A stretch of 64,000 nucleotides of DNA from Jejuia sp. UBA6058 (lineage in GTDB: Bacteria; Bacteroidota; Bacteroidia; Flavobacteriales; Flavobacteriaceae), in the NCBI GenBank assembly GCA_002428965.1, contig DIYI01000012.1, positions 124,001-188,000 on the forward strand. Direction: 5' to 3'. Positions 17,229-25,592 of the stretch are shown here, one piece after another (positions within the stretch are counted from its first letter, which is position 1; each line of letters opens with the position of its first letter). The notes beneath the pieces were generated by a model. That model did no database searches and was not told where the DNA came from. It was given only the letters and a program-made list of their open reading frames with translations. Position numbers and translations under genes: made by a program.

Positions 17229-18830
17229 TCAATCACCAATAACACTTTCCTCACTCAATCGAATCACCTCATCAATCATAATGTCTCTTTGATTGATAAC
17301 CTCTTCAAAAGCACCATCACCAAATAACTGATCTGCAAGCGTTGCTTTTAAATATTGCTTTACTTCTTCATGATAGGCCACAAAAGTGATATTAGCTCCA
17401 GTGCGCACATTCAAATAATCTTGAAACTCAACTACCATATCGTCAGTAATTTTAAAGTTATTTATAAAGTCTTGACGTTGATAATCTTTATAAATCTTTC
17501 GGTCTTTTTCTAAAGTTTCGAACACAAAATATCCTATTACGCCTCGACGTTCCAGATAGTTGAGTGTTTCATTATTCATCGACTTATCAATAGGTACAAA
17601 TACATCTGGAATAATTCCTCCACCGCCATAAACAACTTTTCCTTTAGGAGTAGTAAATTTAAGAGAGTCCGCAACTTCAATTTTTGCGCCATCAGAAAGC
17701 TCTCCATTTTCAATACGCTTATAATAATCATCATAATACTCACGATTACCTTTATCGTAGGGCCGTTGAATAGAGCGACCCGTTGGCGTGTAATATCTTG
17801 AAACCGTTAAACGAACTGCGCTACCATCACCCAAATCCATTTCACGTTGCACCAAACCTTTTCCGTAAGAACGCCGCCCAACTATAGTGCCTTTATCATT
17901 ATCTTGAAGTGCTCCAGCAACAATCTCACTGGCAGACGCTGAATTTTCATCAATCATTACAAAAACTTTACCATCTTCAAAATCACCCCTATCCGTAGCA
18001 AAACTTTTTTCAATATCGCCACGCTTGTTCTTAGTGAATAAAATTAGTTTATCATCTTCCAAAAATTCATCTAAAATAAGCTCAGTAATATCAAGTCGTC
18101 CTCCAGGGTTATCTCGTAAATCTAAAGCCACTTTTGTAGCACCTTTATCCATCAATTTGTCTAAGCCCTTTTTAAACTCCTTATAAGTAGATTCTGCAAA
18201 CTTGTTAATCTTAATATACCCCAAATCTTCAGTAAGCATATAAGCTGCATCCACACTTTTAATAGGTATTTTGCTTCGCTTTACCTTAAACGTCAGTAAA
18301 TCTGGTTCTCCTTTTCTAAATACTTTTAATTCTACTTTAGAATTTAAAGGCCCTTTTAATTTATCCACCAAATCTCCATCTTGCAAATTATCACCGTAAA
18401 GTGTATCTCCATCTGCCATTACAATGCGGTCTCCTCCTCGAATTCCAACTTTTGCACTAGGTCCGTTTTCAATAGGACGAATAACCGCAATAGTATCTTT
18501 ATAGGTATAAAAACTCACTCCAATTCCCACAAAATTACCACGCATCTCATCCGCAACACGCTCCATATCCTCACGAGGAATATAAACTGAATGCGGATCT
18601 AAATTATCTAAAATACCATTTACCGTAACGTCAACAATACTATCGGTATTAATATCATCTACATAATCATAATCAATATAGTCTATAAGCCTGTTGAGTT
18701 TATCCTTCTTGCTGTTTTTAGTAAATAAGCGGTCTGGGGCATCGGCAAAGTTTAACTTACCTCCAATAAATATTCCCGTAGCAATAGCTGCACCTAAAAT
18801 TAGTGGTAGATATTTTTTATCAAAATGCAT
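17229..18830 (-). CDS. S41 family C-terminal processing peptidase
   Basis: This 533-residue protein has an N-terminal membrane anchor or signal at about 8-25. A PDZ domain spans about 90-180 (GNFVGIGVSFYTYKDTIAVI, then SAKVGIRGGDRIVMADGDTL). The S41 protease core has Ser299 in DENSASASEIVAGAL and Lys324 in RRSYGKGLVQ as the Ser/Lys dyad. Such enzymes cut periplasmic or envelope proteins near their C-termini. Its ATG overlaps the stop of the dCMP deaminase gene by one base (TAATG), so the two are translationally coupled, an arrangement without obvious functional logic. Confidence 0.95.
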   Translation of the reverse strand: MHFDKKYLPLILGAAIATGIFIGGKLNFADAPDRLFTKNSKKDKLNRLIDYIDYDYVDDINTDSIVDVTVNGILDNLDPHSVYIPREDMERVADEMRGNFVGIGVSFYTYKDTIAVIRPIENGPSAKVGIRGGDRIVMADGDTLYGDNLQDGDLVDKLKGPLNSKVELKVFRKGEPDLLTFKVKRSKIPIKSVDAAYMLTEDLGYIKINKFAESTYKEFKKGLDKLMDKGATKVALDLRDNPGGRLDITELILDEFLEDDKLILFTKNKRGDIEKSFATDRGDFEDGKVFVMIDENSASASEIVAGALQDNDKGTIVGRRSYGKGLVQREMDLGDGSAVRLTVSRYYTPTGRSIQRPYDKGNREYYDDYYKRIENGELSDGAKIEVADSLKFTTPKGKVVYGGGGIIPDVFVPIDKSMNNETLNYLERRGVIGYFVFETLEKDRKIYKDYQRQDFINNFKITDDMVVEFQDYLNVRTGANITFVAYHEEVKQYLKATLADQLFGDGAFEEVINQRDIMIDEVIRLSEESVIGD

Positions 18831-19261
18831 TAAATTTCTAAATCTTCTATAAATTCAACTTTTACACCCGCCTTTTCCAAAAACTTTAATCCAGAATCAT
18901 CTTTGTATGCTCTAGAATACACTACTCTTACAATTCCCGCTTGATGTATTAATTTACTACACTCTCTACATGGCGACAGTGTTACGTAAAGCGTTGCACC
19001 CTTACAAGATTGAGTTGAACCTGCAACCTTTAAAATGGCATTTGCCTCGGCATGTAACACATACCATTTGGTGTAACCTTCATCATCTTCACAATAATTT
19101 TCAAAACCTGTTGGTGTGCCATTGTACCCATCAGAAATTATCATTCTATCCTTAACAATTATAGCACCAACCTGTTTACGCTTACAAAATGACAATTTAC
19201 CCCACTCTTCGGCCATTCTTAAATAAGCCGTATCATATTTTAACTGTTTATTGTATTGCAT
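18830..19261 (-). CDS. dCMP deaminase family protein
   Basis: This 143-residue zinc-dependent deaminase has HAEANAIL (H70, E72) and TLSPCRECSKL (C98, C101) as the zinc and catalytic site. It most likely converts dCMP to dUMP, supplying thymidylate synthesis; the family also includes ComEB. It is the first gene of a two-gene operon with the S41 peptidase. Upstream lies the GC-rich structured element, so its promoter must be inside or just beside that element. Confidence 0.92.
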   Translation of the reverse strand: MQYNKQLKYDTAYLRMAEEWGKLSFCKRKQVGAIIVKDRMIISDGYNGTPTGFENYCEDDEGYTKWYVLHAEANAILKVAGSTQSCKGATLYVTLSPCRECSKLIHQAGIVRVVYSRAYKDDSGLKFLEKAGVKVEFIEDLEI

Positions 19262-19273
19262 TCAATTATTTTT

Positions 19274-19397
19274 GGGCGTTACCCTCGGTTAAAAATTCTC
19301 AAGACATAAGTTAGAACCATCCTCGGGTCGGGCTTTTCGCTTGTAGTTTTACCTCGATGCTCGCCTCGGTAAAAGCTATCACTACAATCCCTAACGC
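19274..19397. ncRNA. GC-rich multi-stem structured element (possible ncRNA or dispersed repeat)
   Basis: This 124-bp stretch stands out by higher GC. It is closed by GCGTTA (19276-19281) and TAACGC (19392-19397). Inside, TTGTAGT (19341-19347) pairs with ACTACAA (19381-19387), and TTTTACC (19347-19353) pairs with GGTAAAA (19368-19374). It codes for nothing. Elements that begin GCGTTAGGGAT and end GGTAACGCCC recur, as I recall, in other flavobacterial genomes, and the Rfam Flavo-1 motif is one candidate identity; this could not be checked. Strand is undecided; read on the minus strand it starts GCGTTAGGGATTG. Confidence 0.6.
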
Positions 19398-19486
19398 AAG
19401 AATCCGTCAAACGAAAATAAACGGTTCGTATTGCAAATACAATGTATTGCCGTTAAAGTTTTAACAAAATTGCTTTAGGAGCACTT

Positions 19487-20077
19487 CTAACCCCAAAAAT
19501 CACTCTCAATTAACATAGGAATTACCAAACCAATTACTATGGATGATATTACTAACACCCAATCACGTTTTGAAAACCTGAAGATAGTTTGTACCAAATA
19601 CCCTAAAAACAATACAACAAATACAATAATAATTTGAGCTATTTCAATACCTAAAGCAAATTCAATAAGTAAAATTAACTTGTTATCAGATTCTCCCAAA
19701 AACATGGTAAACTCTCTAGCAAACCCTAAACCATGAATTAAACCAAAGGCCAAAGTTGTAATAAATAAAACACCTACTTTTTCTTTTTGAGCACCTTTAC
19801 CAGCCGTAAAAACATTATAAACCGCAGCAATAAAAATAGTAACAGGAATTAAAAACTCCACCAAAGTTCCATTAACAGAAACTACGTTGTAAGCAGCCAG
19901 TACTAGAGATAGCGTATGCCCAAGTGTAAACATAGATACCAGTAACAAAACACGCTTCCAATCTTTGAAAACATAAGAAACTGTAAGTACCATTAAAAAT
20001 AAAACATGATCGTAGCCGTTAATATCAAGTACATGGTTGATACCGTACTCTACGTTGAATAGAAAATTTTCGAGCAT
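19487..20077 (-). CDS. HupE/UreJ-like membrane protein
   Basis: This 196-residue protein has six or so membrane helices and conserved histidines within them: GINHVLDINGYDHVLFLMVL at the N-terminus, MFTLGHTLSLVLAA, and FGLIHGLGFAREF. These match the HupE/UreJ_2 group, related to nickel/cobalt transport proteins. No hydrogenase or urease genes are in the window, so the metal and role here are open. It is monocistronic. Confidence 0.87.
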   Translation of the reverse strand: MLENFLFNVEYGINHVLDINGYDHVLFLMVLTVSYVFKDWKRVLLLVSMFTLGHTLSLVLAAYNVVSVNGTLVEFLIPVTIFIAAVYNVFTAGKGAQKEKVGVLFITTLAFGLIHGLGFAREFTMFLGESDNKLILLIEFALGIEIAQIIIVFVVLFLGYLVQTIFRFSKRDWVLVISSIVIGLVIPMLIESDFWG

Positions 20078-20101
20078 TTTAAATAGATTTTAGGGGTTTT
20101 C

Positions 20102-20109
20102 CAAATATA
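20102..20109 (-). promoter_or_regulatory. -7 promoter box for the HupE/UreJ-like gene
   Basis: TATATTTG on the minus strand matches TAnnTTTG, 24 nt upstream of the ATG at 20077. No -33 TTTG was seen at the usual spacing. Confidence 0.45.
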
Positions 20110-20175
20110 CAATTAATCAAAACAAAAACTATTACTCTATATTTGCCTTATAAGTTAAATTTAAGCATTTCCCAG

Positions 20176-20694
20176 ATGTTAAAATCCTTTAGATTCTTCG
20201 TGCTTTTCCTTTTGATTTTTGGCTGTAAAGACAGCAATCAGGATAACACCGAAATTGAAGAGATAGAAGTCAAAAACACATCCATTTTAATGGAAGCTGA
20301 TATAGCTAAATTGAACTATGTAGAATTTGATTTAGACCAAAAGGTTGAAACACTTGCCGAATCTTGGGAACCCTATTTTGAACTGAGAAATACGTTGAAT
20401 GACTTTAAAAAAGCGGATTTCTCATTTTTTGAAAGCGACGAAAAAGCGGTTGCTGATTTAACTAAAAATCTTAGAGAAGTTATTCCAGACACTCTGAATA
20501 CTCAGGCCATACTTTCAAGAATTACTATTATTGAAAGTATGCTCTATAAATTGAAGGAATCTCAAACGTTCGACAGCACTTCAAAAGAAAACTTAAGCGA
20601 TGCTTTAAAAGACCTTTTTATTGCCTATTCCAACTTAAATTTTCAGCTTAACAAAAAAATTGAAAAAGAATCGCAACGAATAGAGCGCCCATAA
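20176..20694 (+). CDS. Uncharacterised lipoprotein
   Basis: This 172-residue protein starts at ATG 20176, giving a signal peptide with lipobox LLIFGC; an upstream TTG at 20143 would add a poor leader. The mature part is acidic and mostly helical, with no recognised domain. It is monocistronic and convergent with the TPR gene. Function not recognised. Confidence 0.75.
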   Translation: MLKSFRFFVLFLLIFGCKDSNQDNTEIEEIEVKNTSILMEADIAKLNYVEFDLDQKVETLAESWEPYFELRNTLNDFKKADFSFFESDEKAVADLTKNLREVIPDTLNTQAILSRITIIESMLYKLKESQTFDSTSKENLSDALKDLFIAYSNLNFQLNKKIEKESQRIERP

Positions 20695-20728
20695 AAAAAG
20701 CCAATACTGCCTTAAGCTGTATTGACTT
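20694..20728 (-). terminator. Terminator of the TPR protein gene
   Basis: CAATAC (20702-20707) pairs with GTATTG (20719-20724), with AAG/CTT outside and one mismatch between. On the minus strand a T-run follows. Confidence 0.6.
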
Positions 20729-20752
20729 CAAAATATATTCTTTATAGAAGTA

Positions 20753-21466
20753 TTATTCTTGAGGTTTTGCCGCTTGCGCTTGCTGCAATTGTTTTTGTCT
20801 TAGCAATTCCGTTTTTGTAAGGTTTACCAAATTAAAATTAGGTGAAGCTTTTAAAGTTTCATCCAAAATATCTACAGCAGCATCTATATTTTTTTCTCTA
20901 TCCTGCTGAAATAATTGCAATGCTTTTAAATACATGAAAGCACTCTTCAATTCCACTTGATATGGCTGTTGTTGCTCGTAATACGCACGTTTCATGTCTG
21001 GTTTGACATTTGCTAAACCATAATTAATATGGGTTAGTGCCGCATCCATTTTTTGAAGCTGCATGTTTAATTCTGCCAACTCATAGGCTAACTCAGGACT
21101 TGGGCTTCTTTTAAACATTTCATCAAAATGCACTAAAGCACGCTCTGGCTGTTTTACCGCTTTTAAAGACATCGCTTTAACCTCAACTGCAATATCAGAG
21201 TCGTCTATTTTTCTATCAATACCAATAGTATTTAAAGCCTGCATATATTGTCCTTCACTCATGTAGATATAAGCCAAAGTGTCTTTTCTAGCTTCTGAGG
21301 GAGCTAAAACATTTAAATGTGTCATAGCATTAATAATACCTTGCACATCACCTTGCACCCTCATTTGCTTTCCATAAGCTTTAAAATGTTGTATCAAAGC
21401 ATCATTCGTTTGCGCACTTGCACTTAATACGAAACCTAGCGCCAATACCATTAAAAATCTTTTCAT
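20753..21466 (-). CDS. Secreted TPR-like repeat protein
   Basis: This 237-residue protein has a signal peptide (MKRFLMVLALGFVLSASAQ). Helical repeats follow, such as KDTLAYIYMSEGQYMQALN, PERALVHFDEMFKRSPSPEL and YELAELNMQLQKMDAALTHI, typical of TPR folds that bind other proteins. The tail is rich in Gln and Ala. It is probably periplasmic. Partner and function unknown. Confidence 0.8.
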   Translation of the reverse strand: MKRFLMVLALGFVLSASAQTNDALIQHFKAYGKQMRVQGDVQGIINAMTHLNVLAPSEARKDTLAYIYMSEGQYMQALNTIGIDRKIDDSDIAVEVKAMSLKAVKQPERALVHFDEMFKRSPSPELAYELAELNMQLQKMDAALTHINYGLANVKPDMKRAYYEQQQPYQVELKSAFMYLKALQLFQQDREKNIDAAVDILDETLKASPNFNLVNLTKTELLRQKQLQQAQAAKPQE

Positions 21467-21555
21467 CGTCTATCTAGTTTAAAATTTGATGCCCAAAACT
21501 ATAAAAATTTGGGACTTAATCTCTTAAAAGTTTATTAATTGTTAAATCTTGTTAC

Positions 21556-21666
21556 TGCTCTAGGAGCACAAAACGTGAAACTATATGTATACTAAGCTTT
21601 ATTTAACTAAATTTTCACCTGTAATTCTAGAGCAAATCTTTCCTACTATTTATAGTAGGCTTTTCT
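21556..21666 (+). promoter_or_regulatory. Structured leader or small RNA upstream of the CBS gene
   Basis: GCTCTAG (21557-21563) is complementary to CTAGAGC (21627-21633). TGCTC and GAGCA (21556-21568) can alternatively form a local hairpin. A terminator-like hairpin follows, CCTACTA/TAGTAGG (21642-21659), with CTTTTCT after it. This arrangement ends about 80 nt before the CBS start and could be an attenuator or a separate small RNA. It is the only notable content of the 281-bp gap. Confidence 0.4.
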
Positions 21667-21747
21667 AAAAAAGAAATCGCTAACCATCTATCTTTTAGGA
21701 AATTCAATTTTTTTTATCTACATTTAAAAGACTAAAAACTAAATATT

Positions 21748-22215
21748 ATGGGAATTAAAAGCTTTCAAGGTGCAAGAAGACAGCAAACCACCGCTACTGA
21801 TAACACGCCGCTTAAAGTAAGCGATTACATGACGAGAGACCTTATTACCTTTACTCCGGACCAGAGTATAGAAACCGTTATGCAAGCTTTAATTAAAAAT
21901 AGAATTTCTGGTGGACCAGTAGTGAATGATAAGCATGAACTAATTGGTATAATTTCTGAAGGAGATTGTATTAAGCAAATTAGCGAAAGTCGTTATTACA
22001 ATATGCCAATGCAAGACCAAACCATTGAAAAACATATGGCGCAAAATGTGGAAACTATTGATGGTAATATGAATATTTTTGATGCTGCCAAAAAGTTTTT
22101 AAATGCAAAACGCAGACGTTTTCCTATTGTTGAAAATGGTAAACTGGTAGGACAGATAAGTCAGAAAGATGTGCTTAAGGCTGCAATGAAACTTAAGGGA
22201 CAAACGTGGAAATAA
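21748..22215 (+). CDS. CBS-pair domain protein
   Basis: This 155-residue protein is made almost only of two CBS domains, about 25-85 (VSDYMTRDLITFTPDQSIET, then LIGIISEGDCIKQI) and 95-150 (IEKHMAQNVETIDGNMNIFD, then LVGQISQKDVLKAAMKL). CBS pairs bind adenine nucleotides such as AMP or ATP and switch partner proteins. It has no effector domain, so it must act on another protein or sense energy state alone. It is monocistronic and preceded by a structured leader. Confidence 0.92.
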   Translation: MGIKSFQGARRQQTTATDNTPLKVSDYMTRDLITFTPDQSIETVMQALIKNRISGGPVVNDKHELIGIISEGDCIKQISESRYYNMPMQDQTIEKHMAQNVETIDGNMNIFDAAKKFLNAKRRRFPIVENGKLVGQISQKDVLKAAMKLKGQTWK

Positions 22216-22219
22216 ACGA

Positions 22220-22915
22220 CTAGCGTTGTCTAGAATCTTGATGTCTTGCTCCTGGTAAATCTGTAATTATTATTCTTTGTTCGTTCGAACTTTCTAATGT
22301 TGCAATTTTAGAGTAGTTGTAACCTTCTATGGTAGCATCTAAAGCTTTCCATTTTGCAATACCGCCAACAGTTACGGTTTCACCAACTTCCAAAATACGT
22401 TCGGTGTATTTTAGTGTTTTATTAAAGCCTAGAATATTCATACTTTCAATACCGTAGGCACTCAATAAATTTTCAAACTCGGGGGTTGGATCTTTCAAAA
22501 ATCCGGATGACACACGCTTATCTTCTACCAAGTAAATATCAAAATTTAGTGGATTGGTTTGCGGCTTAATCATAGCCACTTCACCTCGTTGCTCAATAAA
22601 AAAATCTTGAATGTTTTTTTCATCAATCAAGGTTTTCCAATAAGAGTTTTTACCTCTCTTTTTTTTCTGTTGAATTTTAAACTCAAATGCCACACATTTA
22701 CGTTTACTAAAAGGCGCAACAAATGGTTCATGCACATGCAACACTTTACCCGTTACTTTTGATGGTTCGTTAGTTCTGAATTGCAAAATATCCTTGCGCT
22801 TAAGTTTAGATAGTTTTCTAAGGATACTTTGTTTTTTTCCGAAATAATAGGCACAAAAACCAATACTAATGATAACGATGATTATAATTATTGGGGCTAT
22901 GGCAGTTACAGGCAT
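22220..22915 (-). CDS. GIDE/MULAN-like membrane protein without RING domain
   Basis: This 231-residue protein has one N-terminal membrane helix (about 5-25). The soluble part shows features of the GIDE domain: SKVTGKVLHVHEPFVAPFSK plus RKCVAFEF, a later segment around IEQRGEVAMIKP, and ILEVGETVTVGGIAKW near the end. In eukaryotes this domain occurs in the mitochondrial ubiquitin ligase MULAN before a RING finger; bacterial members lack the RING and their function is not known. It is the last gene of a possible minus-strand cluster from the DinB gene. Assignment rests on pattern memory and is moderately sure. Confidence 0.6.
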   Translation of the reverse strand: MPVTAIAPIIIIIVIISIGFCAYYFGKKQSILRKLSKLKRKDILQFRTNEPSKVTGKVLHVHEPFVAPFSKRKCVAFEFKIQQKKKRGKNSYWKTLIDEKNIQDFFIEQRGEVAMIKPQTNPLNFDIYLVEDKRVSSGFLKDPTPEFENLLSAYGIESMNILGFNKTLKYTERILEVGETVTVGGIAKWKALDATIEGYNYSKIATLESSNEQRIIITDLPGARHQDSRQR

Positions 22916-22975
22916 TATTAAAGTTGAATAGTTACTTCTAGCAAATTAGTATCACAAATTTTAACTTTGTTACAG

Positions 22976-23326
22976 TTAGCGTTTTCGCTTTACCAAAGCA
23001 TAATAACCACCCTCAATTGGCAAATACCCTTGGTCGTAAACAAAATAGTAAACACTTCCAGCTTTTGTGGTATAGATACTGGTGAAGTAATTAAAATCAA
23101 AACCCATTTCAATTAATGTAGCCTTAGAACGCGTAACCTTTCCATCAGGATTTAACCGTTCTAAAATTCTATGATTCTTTCGCAACCGGTTATTGGTATT
23201 TCTAATTAAATTTTTGCTATCCTTATTGATACGGTTATTATAGGCATTTCTACAACCATCACTACAGAATTTTTTATCAATTCTGCCAACAATTTTAGCA
23301 CCACATTCTATACATTGCCTTTCCAT
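22976..23326 (-). CDS. Small zinc-ribbon protein
   Basis: This 116-residue basic protein starts with a four-cysteine zinc ribbon (MERQCIECGAKIVGRIDKKF then CSDGC). The rest is basic and helical, then strand-like, with many aromatic residues near the end. It may bind nucleic acid or act inside a protein complex. Only 12 bp separate it from the acetyltransferase gene. Function unknown. Confidence 0.8.
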   Translation of the reverse strand: MERQCIECGAKIVGRIDKKFCSDGCRNAYNNRINKDSKNLIRNTNNRLRKNHRILERLNPDGKVTRSKATLIEMGFDFNYFTSIYTTKAGSVYYFVYDQGYLPIEGGYYALVKRKR

Positions 23327-23338
23327 ATCAAATCAAAA

Positions 23339-23884
23339 TTAACTTAGGTTTTCTCTAGACTTTTCCATTTTATACCATCGCAATTGCAAGTGTTCTGGCT
23401 CAAAATAGAAATCATTCAAATAGGTTAATCCAATTTTTAAAAGTGCATTGTGCGATGCCTGATTCCCTATCTCAGTTGTGGCATAAATTCTTGATAACCC
23501 TAAATTATTAAATGCATAATCTACAGCTGCCTTACCAGACTCGGTAGCGTAACCTTTACCCCAGTATCTTGGTATAAGTCTGTAACCAACATCATAATAT
23601 TTTGTAAAACCATTCATATTGTACTCATTGTTTAAGCGAATACCAGACCAACCCATAAAATCACCTGATGATTTCTCTATAGCTGCCCAACGCCCAATAC
23701 CTCTTTCTTTGTATTGATAGATAACACCTTTTAATACTTCTAACGATTCTGTTTTTGTTTTGAATGGTTTGTTGCCTAAATATCTATGCACTTCAGCATT
23801 AGAGTCTAATTCAAACATACCGTCCAAATCCGTTAACCTAAGTTCTCTTAAAACCAGTCGTTCTGTTTCAATATGAAATGTCAT
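23339..23884 (-). CDS. GNAT family N-acetyltransferase (RimJ/RimL-like)
   Basis: This 181-residue protein has a GNAT fold: TERLVLRELRLTDLDGMFEL at the N-terminus, and the acetyl-CoA loop DVGYRLIPRYWGKGYATESG near residues 98-117, then IYATTEIGNQASHNALLKIG. These belong to the RimJ/RimL group, which acetylates protein N-termini or small molecules. Target unknown. It is 9 bp downstream of the aldo/keto reductase gene, so co-transcription is likely. Confidence 0.92.
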   Translation of the reverse strand: MTFHIETERLVLRELRLTDLDGMFELDSNAEVHRYLGNKPFKTKTESLEVLKGVIYQYKERGIGRWAAIEKSSGDFMGWSGIRLNNEYNMNGFTKYYDVGYRLIPRYWGKGYATESGKAAVDYAFNNLGLSRIYATTEIGNQASHNALLKIGLTYLNDFYFEPEHLQLRWYKMEKSRENLS

Positions 23885-23893
23885 AAACAGTTC

Positions 23894-24844
23894 CTAGGCC
23901 CAAATACTTTCAAGAGTATAAGGGCTACCTTCATACACCCAATGCTCTCCTGTTAAAAATCTATAGTTCTTATCCAAAGCCGTTATTTTATCCATATCGC
24001 TTTCAGAAAGTTCCACCGCCTGTGCTTCAAAATTCTCTAAAATTCGTTTTGGATTAACCGATTTAGGTATAACCGACGTTCCTCTAGTAATTGCCCAACT
24101 AATCAAAACTTGTCCTGGACTTGCATTTTTAGATGCTGCTATATCCAATATCGCAGGATCTTTTAACAAAACAGGTTCGTTTTCAGCCTTAAACTTTGCA
24201 GCTCTATCTCCAGAACCTAGTGGCGCATAAGCTGTTACATGTATGCCATTAGTTTCACAAAACCCCATCATCTCCTTCTGCTGAAAATAAGGATGCGCCT
24301 CTATCTGATTCATTTCTGGCTTAATTTTAGAATTATCTATAAGCTGTTGTAAGGCTTTTGGACCAAAATTAGATACTCCAATATGTTTTATCAATCCTTG
24401 TTCTACGGCATCTTCCATAGCTGCCCAAGTTTCCTCATTAGGCAACTCTTCTAAAGGAATAAAATGCGACACATCACTTACAAAAGGGATTTCTTTTTTC
24501 TGTGCTATTGGCCAGTGAATAAGGTATAAATCTAAATACTCCAATTGCAAATCGCTTAAACTTTGCTTTAGCGCTATCATCACATCATCTTTAGCGTGCA
24601 TGTTACTCCAAAGTTTAGAAGTAATCCATAAATCTTCTCTCGAAACAATCCCCTCTTCAATAACTTCGGCTAGAGCTTTCCCAACTTCCTTTTCATTGCC
24701 ATAAGCTGCAGCACAATCAATATGGCGGTATCCATTTTTAATAGCAGTTTTTACAGCATTATATACCTCGCCTTCTCCAGATTTCCATGTTCCTAAGCCA
24801 AATGCTGGCATTTCATCGTTATTTCTAAATTTTAATGTTTTCAT
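23894..24844 (-). CDS. Aldo/keto reductase
   Basis: This 316-residue NADPH-dependent oxidoreductase has a TIM barrel. The catalytic tetrad can be read as D43, Y48 (HIDCAAAYGNEKEVG), K77 (WITSKLWSNMH) and H110 (LDLYLIHWP). The cofactor loop VIPKSVNPKRILENFEAQ is also present. It reduces aldehydes or ketones; the natural substrate cannot be told. It lies between the DinB gene and the GNAT gene on the same strand. Confidence 0.95.
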   Translation of the reverse strand: MKTLKFRNNDEMPAFGLGTWKSGEGEVYNAVKTAIKNGYRHIDCAAAYGNEKEVGKALAEVIEEGIVSREDLWITSKLWSNMHAKDDVMIALKQSLSDLQLEYLDLYLIHWPIAQKKEIPFVSDVSHFIPLEELPNEETWAAMEDAVEQGLIKHIGVSNFGPKALQQLIDNSKIKPEMNQIEAHPYFQQKEMMGFCETNGIHVTAYAPLGSGDRAAKFKAENEPVLLKDPAILDIAASKNASPGQVLISWAITRGTSVIPKSVNPKRILENFEAQAVELSESDMDKITALDKNYRFLTGEHWVYEGSPYTLESIWA

Positions 24845-24895
24845 TATTTTGTTCGAAAATTTACGTTTGTTTAATTGAATAAAAATAACATGTTT

Positions 24896-25420
24896 TTACC
24901 ATTCTCCCGCATAACTTAAATCTATTTTTGAAGCAGATTTCAAAAACGCAAATTTATACCGCAGTATCTGCCTAATGTGCAAATAATCGTGCGCTAACCA
25001 ATTATGTAAAAACACTTCTGCTGACAGTTTTCCCAATTCCGGGTGAAGTAATGCACTACTCCAATTAACCTCTCCAAGTTGTTCTAACCATTTAATAGAT
25101 GCTTTACGTTCTTCTAAAAACAAATGGAGTGTTTCTTGGTAATCGTTATTTGTGTAATTATGAGATTGCACCCACCCTTCAGGGTCGATTGGCACTAATT
25201 TTTTCTCTGGGTAATACAACGCATGCTCTACTCTAGTTCTAAAATCATGAATTTCCTCGTCTACTAAATGCGAAACTATCTCCAACAAATTCCATTTTTC
25301 GGGATTTGGACGCCATATAACCTGATCACCATTTACATGTTCCAAAAGATTTTTGAAAACATGTTCATTGTTTTTAAGTTGAATTACAACCTGTGTTATC
25401 TTTTCTTTCCCCTTGCTCAT
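24896..25420 (-). CDS. DinB/YfiT-like putative metal-dependent hydrolase
   Basis: This 174-residue four-helix protein starts at ATG 25420; a TTG seven codons upstream lies inside a -7-like box and is rejected. Three metal-binding histidines are recognisable, in IVSHLVDEEIHDF and in LHNWLAHDYLHIRQI. Members of the DinB superfamily are often thiol S-transferases or of unknown function. It is divergent from ssb. A perfect TATATTTG lies only four bases upstream of the ATG, so the transcript could be leaderless. Confidence 0.88.
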   Translation of the reverse strand: MSKGKEKITQVVIQLKNNEHVFKNLLEHVNGDQVIWRPNPEKWNLLEIVSHLVDEEIHDFRTRVEHALYYPEKKLVPIDPEGWVQSHNYTNNDYQETLHLFLEERKASIKWLEQLGEVNWSSALLHPELGKLSAEVFLHNWLAHDYLHIRQILRYKFAFLKSASKIDLSYAGEW

Positions 25421-25454
25421 AGTACAAATATACAAAACCAAACTATTATTCGTT

Positions 25455-25481
25455 TACAAACGACTACAAACATTTACAAAC
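25455..25481. repeat. Three TACAAAC heptamers at exact 10-bp spacing
   Basis: TACAAAC occurs at 25455-25461, 25465-25471 and 25475-25481, so the copies lie on the same helix face. They sit in the gap between the divergent DinB-like and ssb genes, upstream of both start codons. Probably a protein-binding array. Confidence 0.6.
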
Positions 25482-25524
25482 GATTTTAAATGCGTAACTA
25501 CCGAATAAAGTTTTAAAACCTACA

Positions 25525-25532
25525 CATATTTG
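25525..25532 (+). promoter_or_regulatory. -7 promoter box for ssb
   Basis: CATATTTG is one base off TAnnTTTG and lies 60 nt upstream of the ssb ATG. No clear -33 element was seen. Confidence 0.3.
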
Positions 25533-25592
25533 CAGTGTTGTAACCAAAGAAGGTTCAATAGTATTAACTGTTTAACATTAAAAATTTAAATT

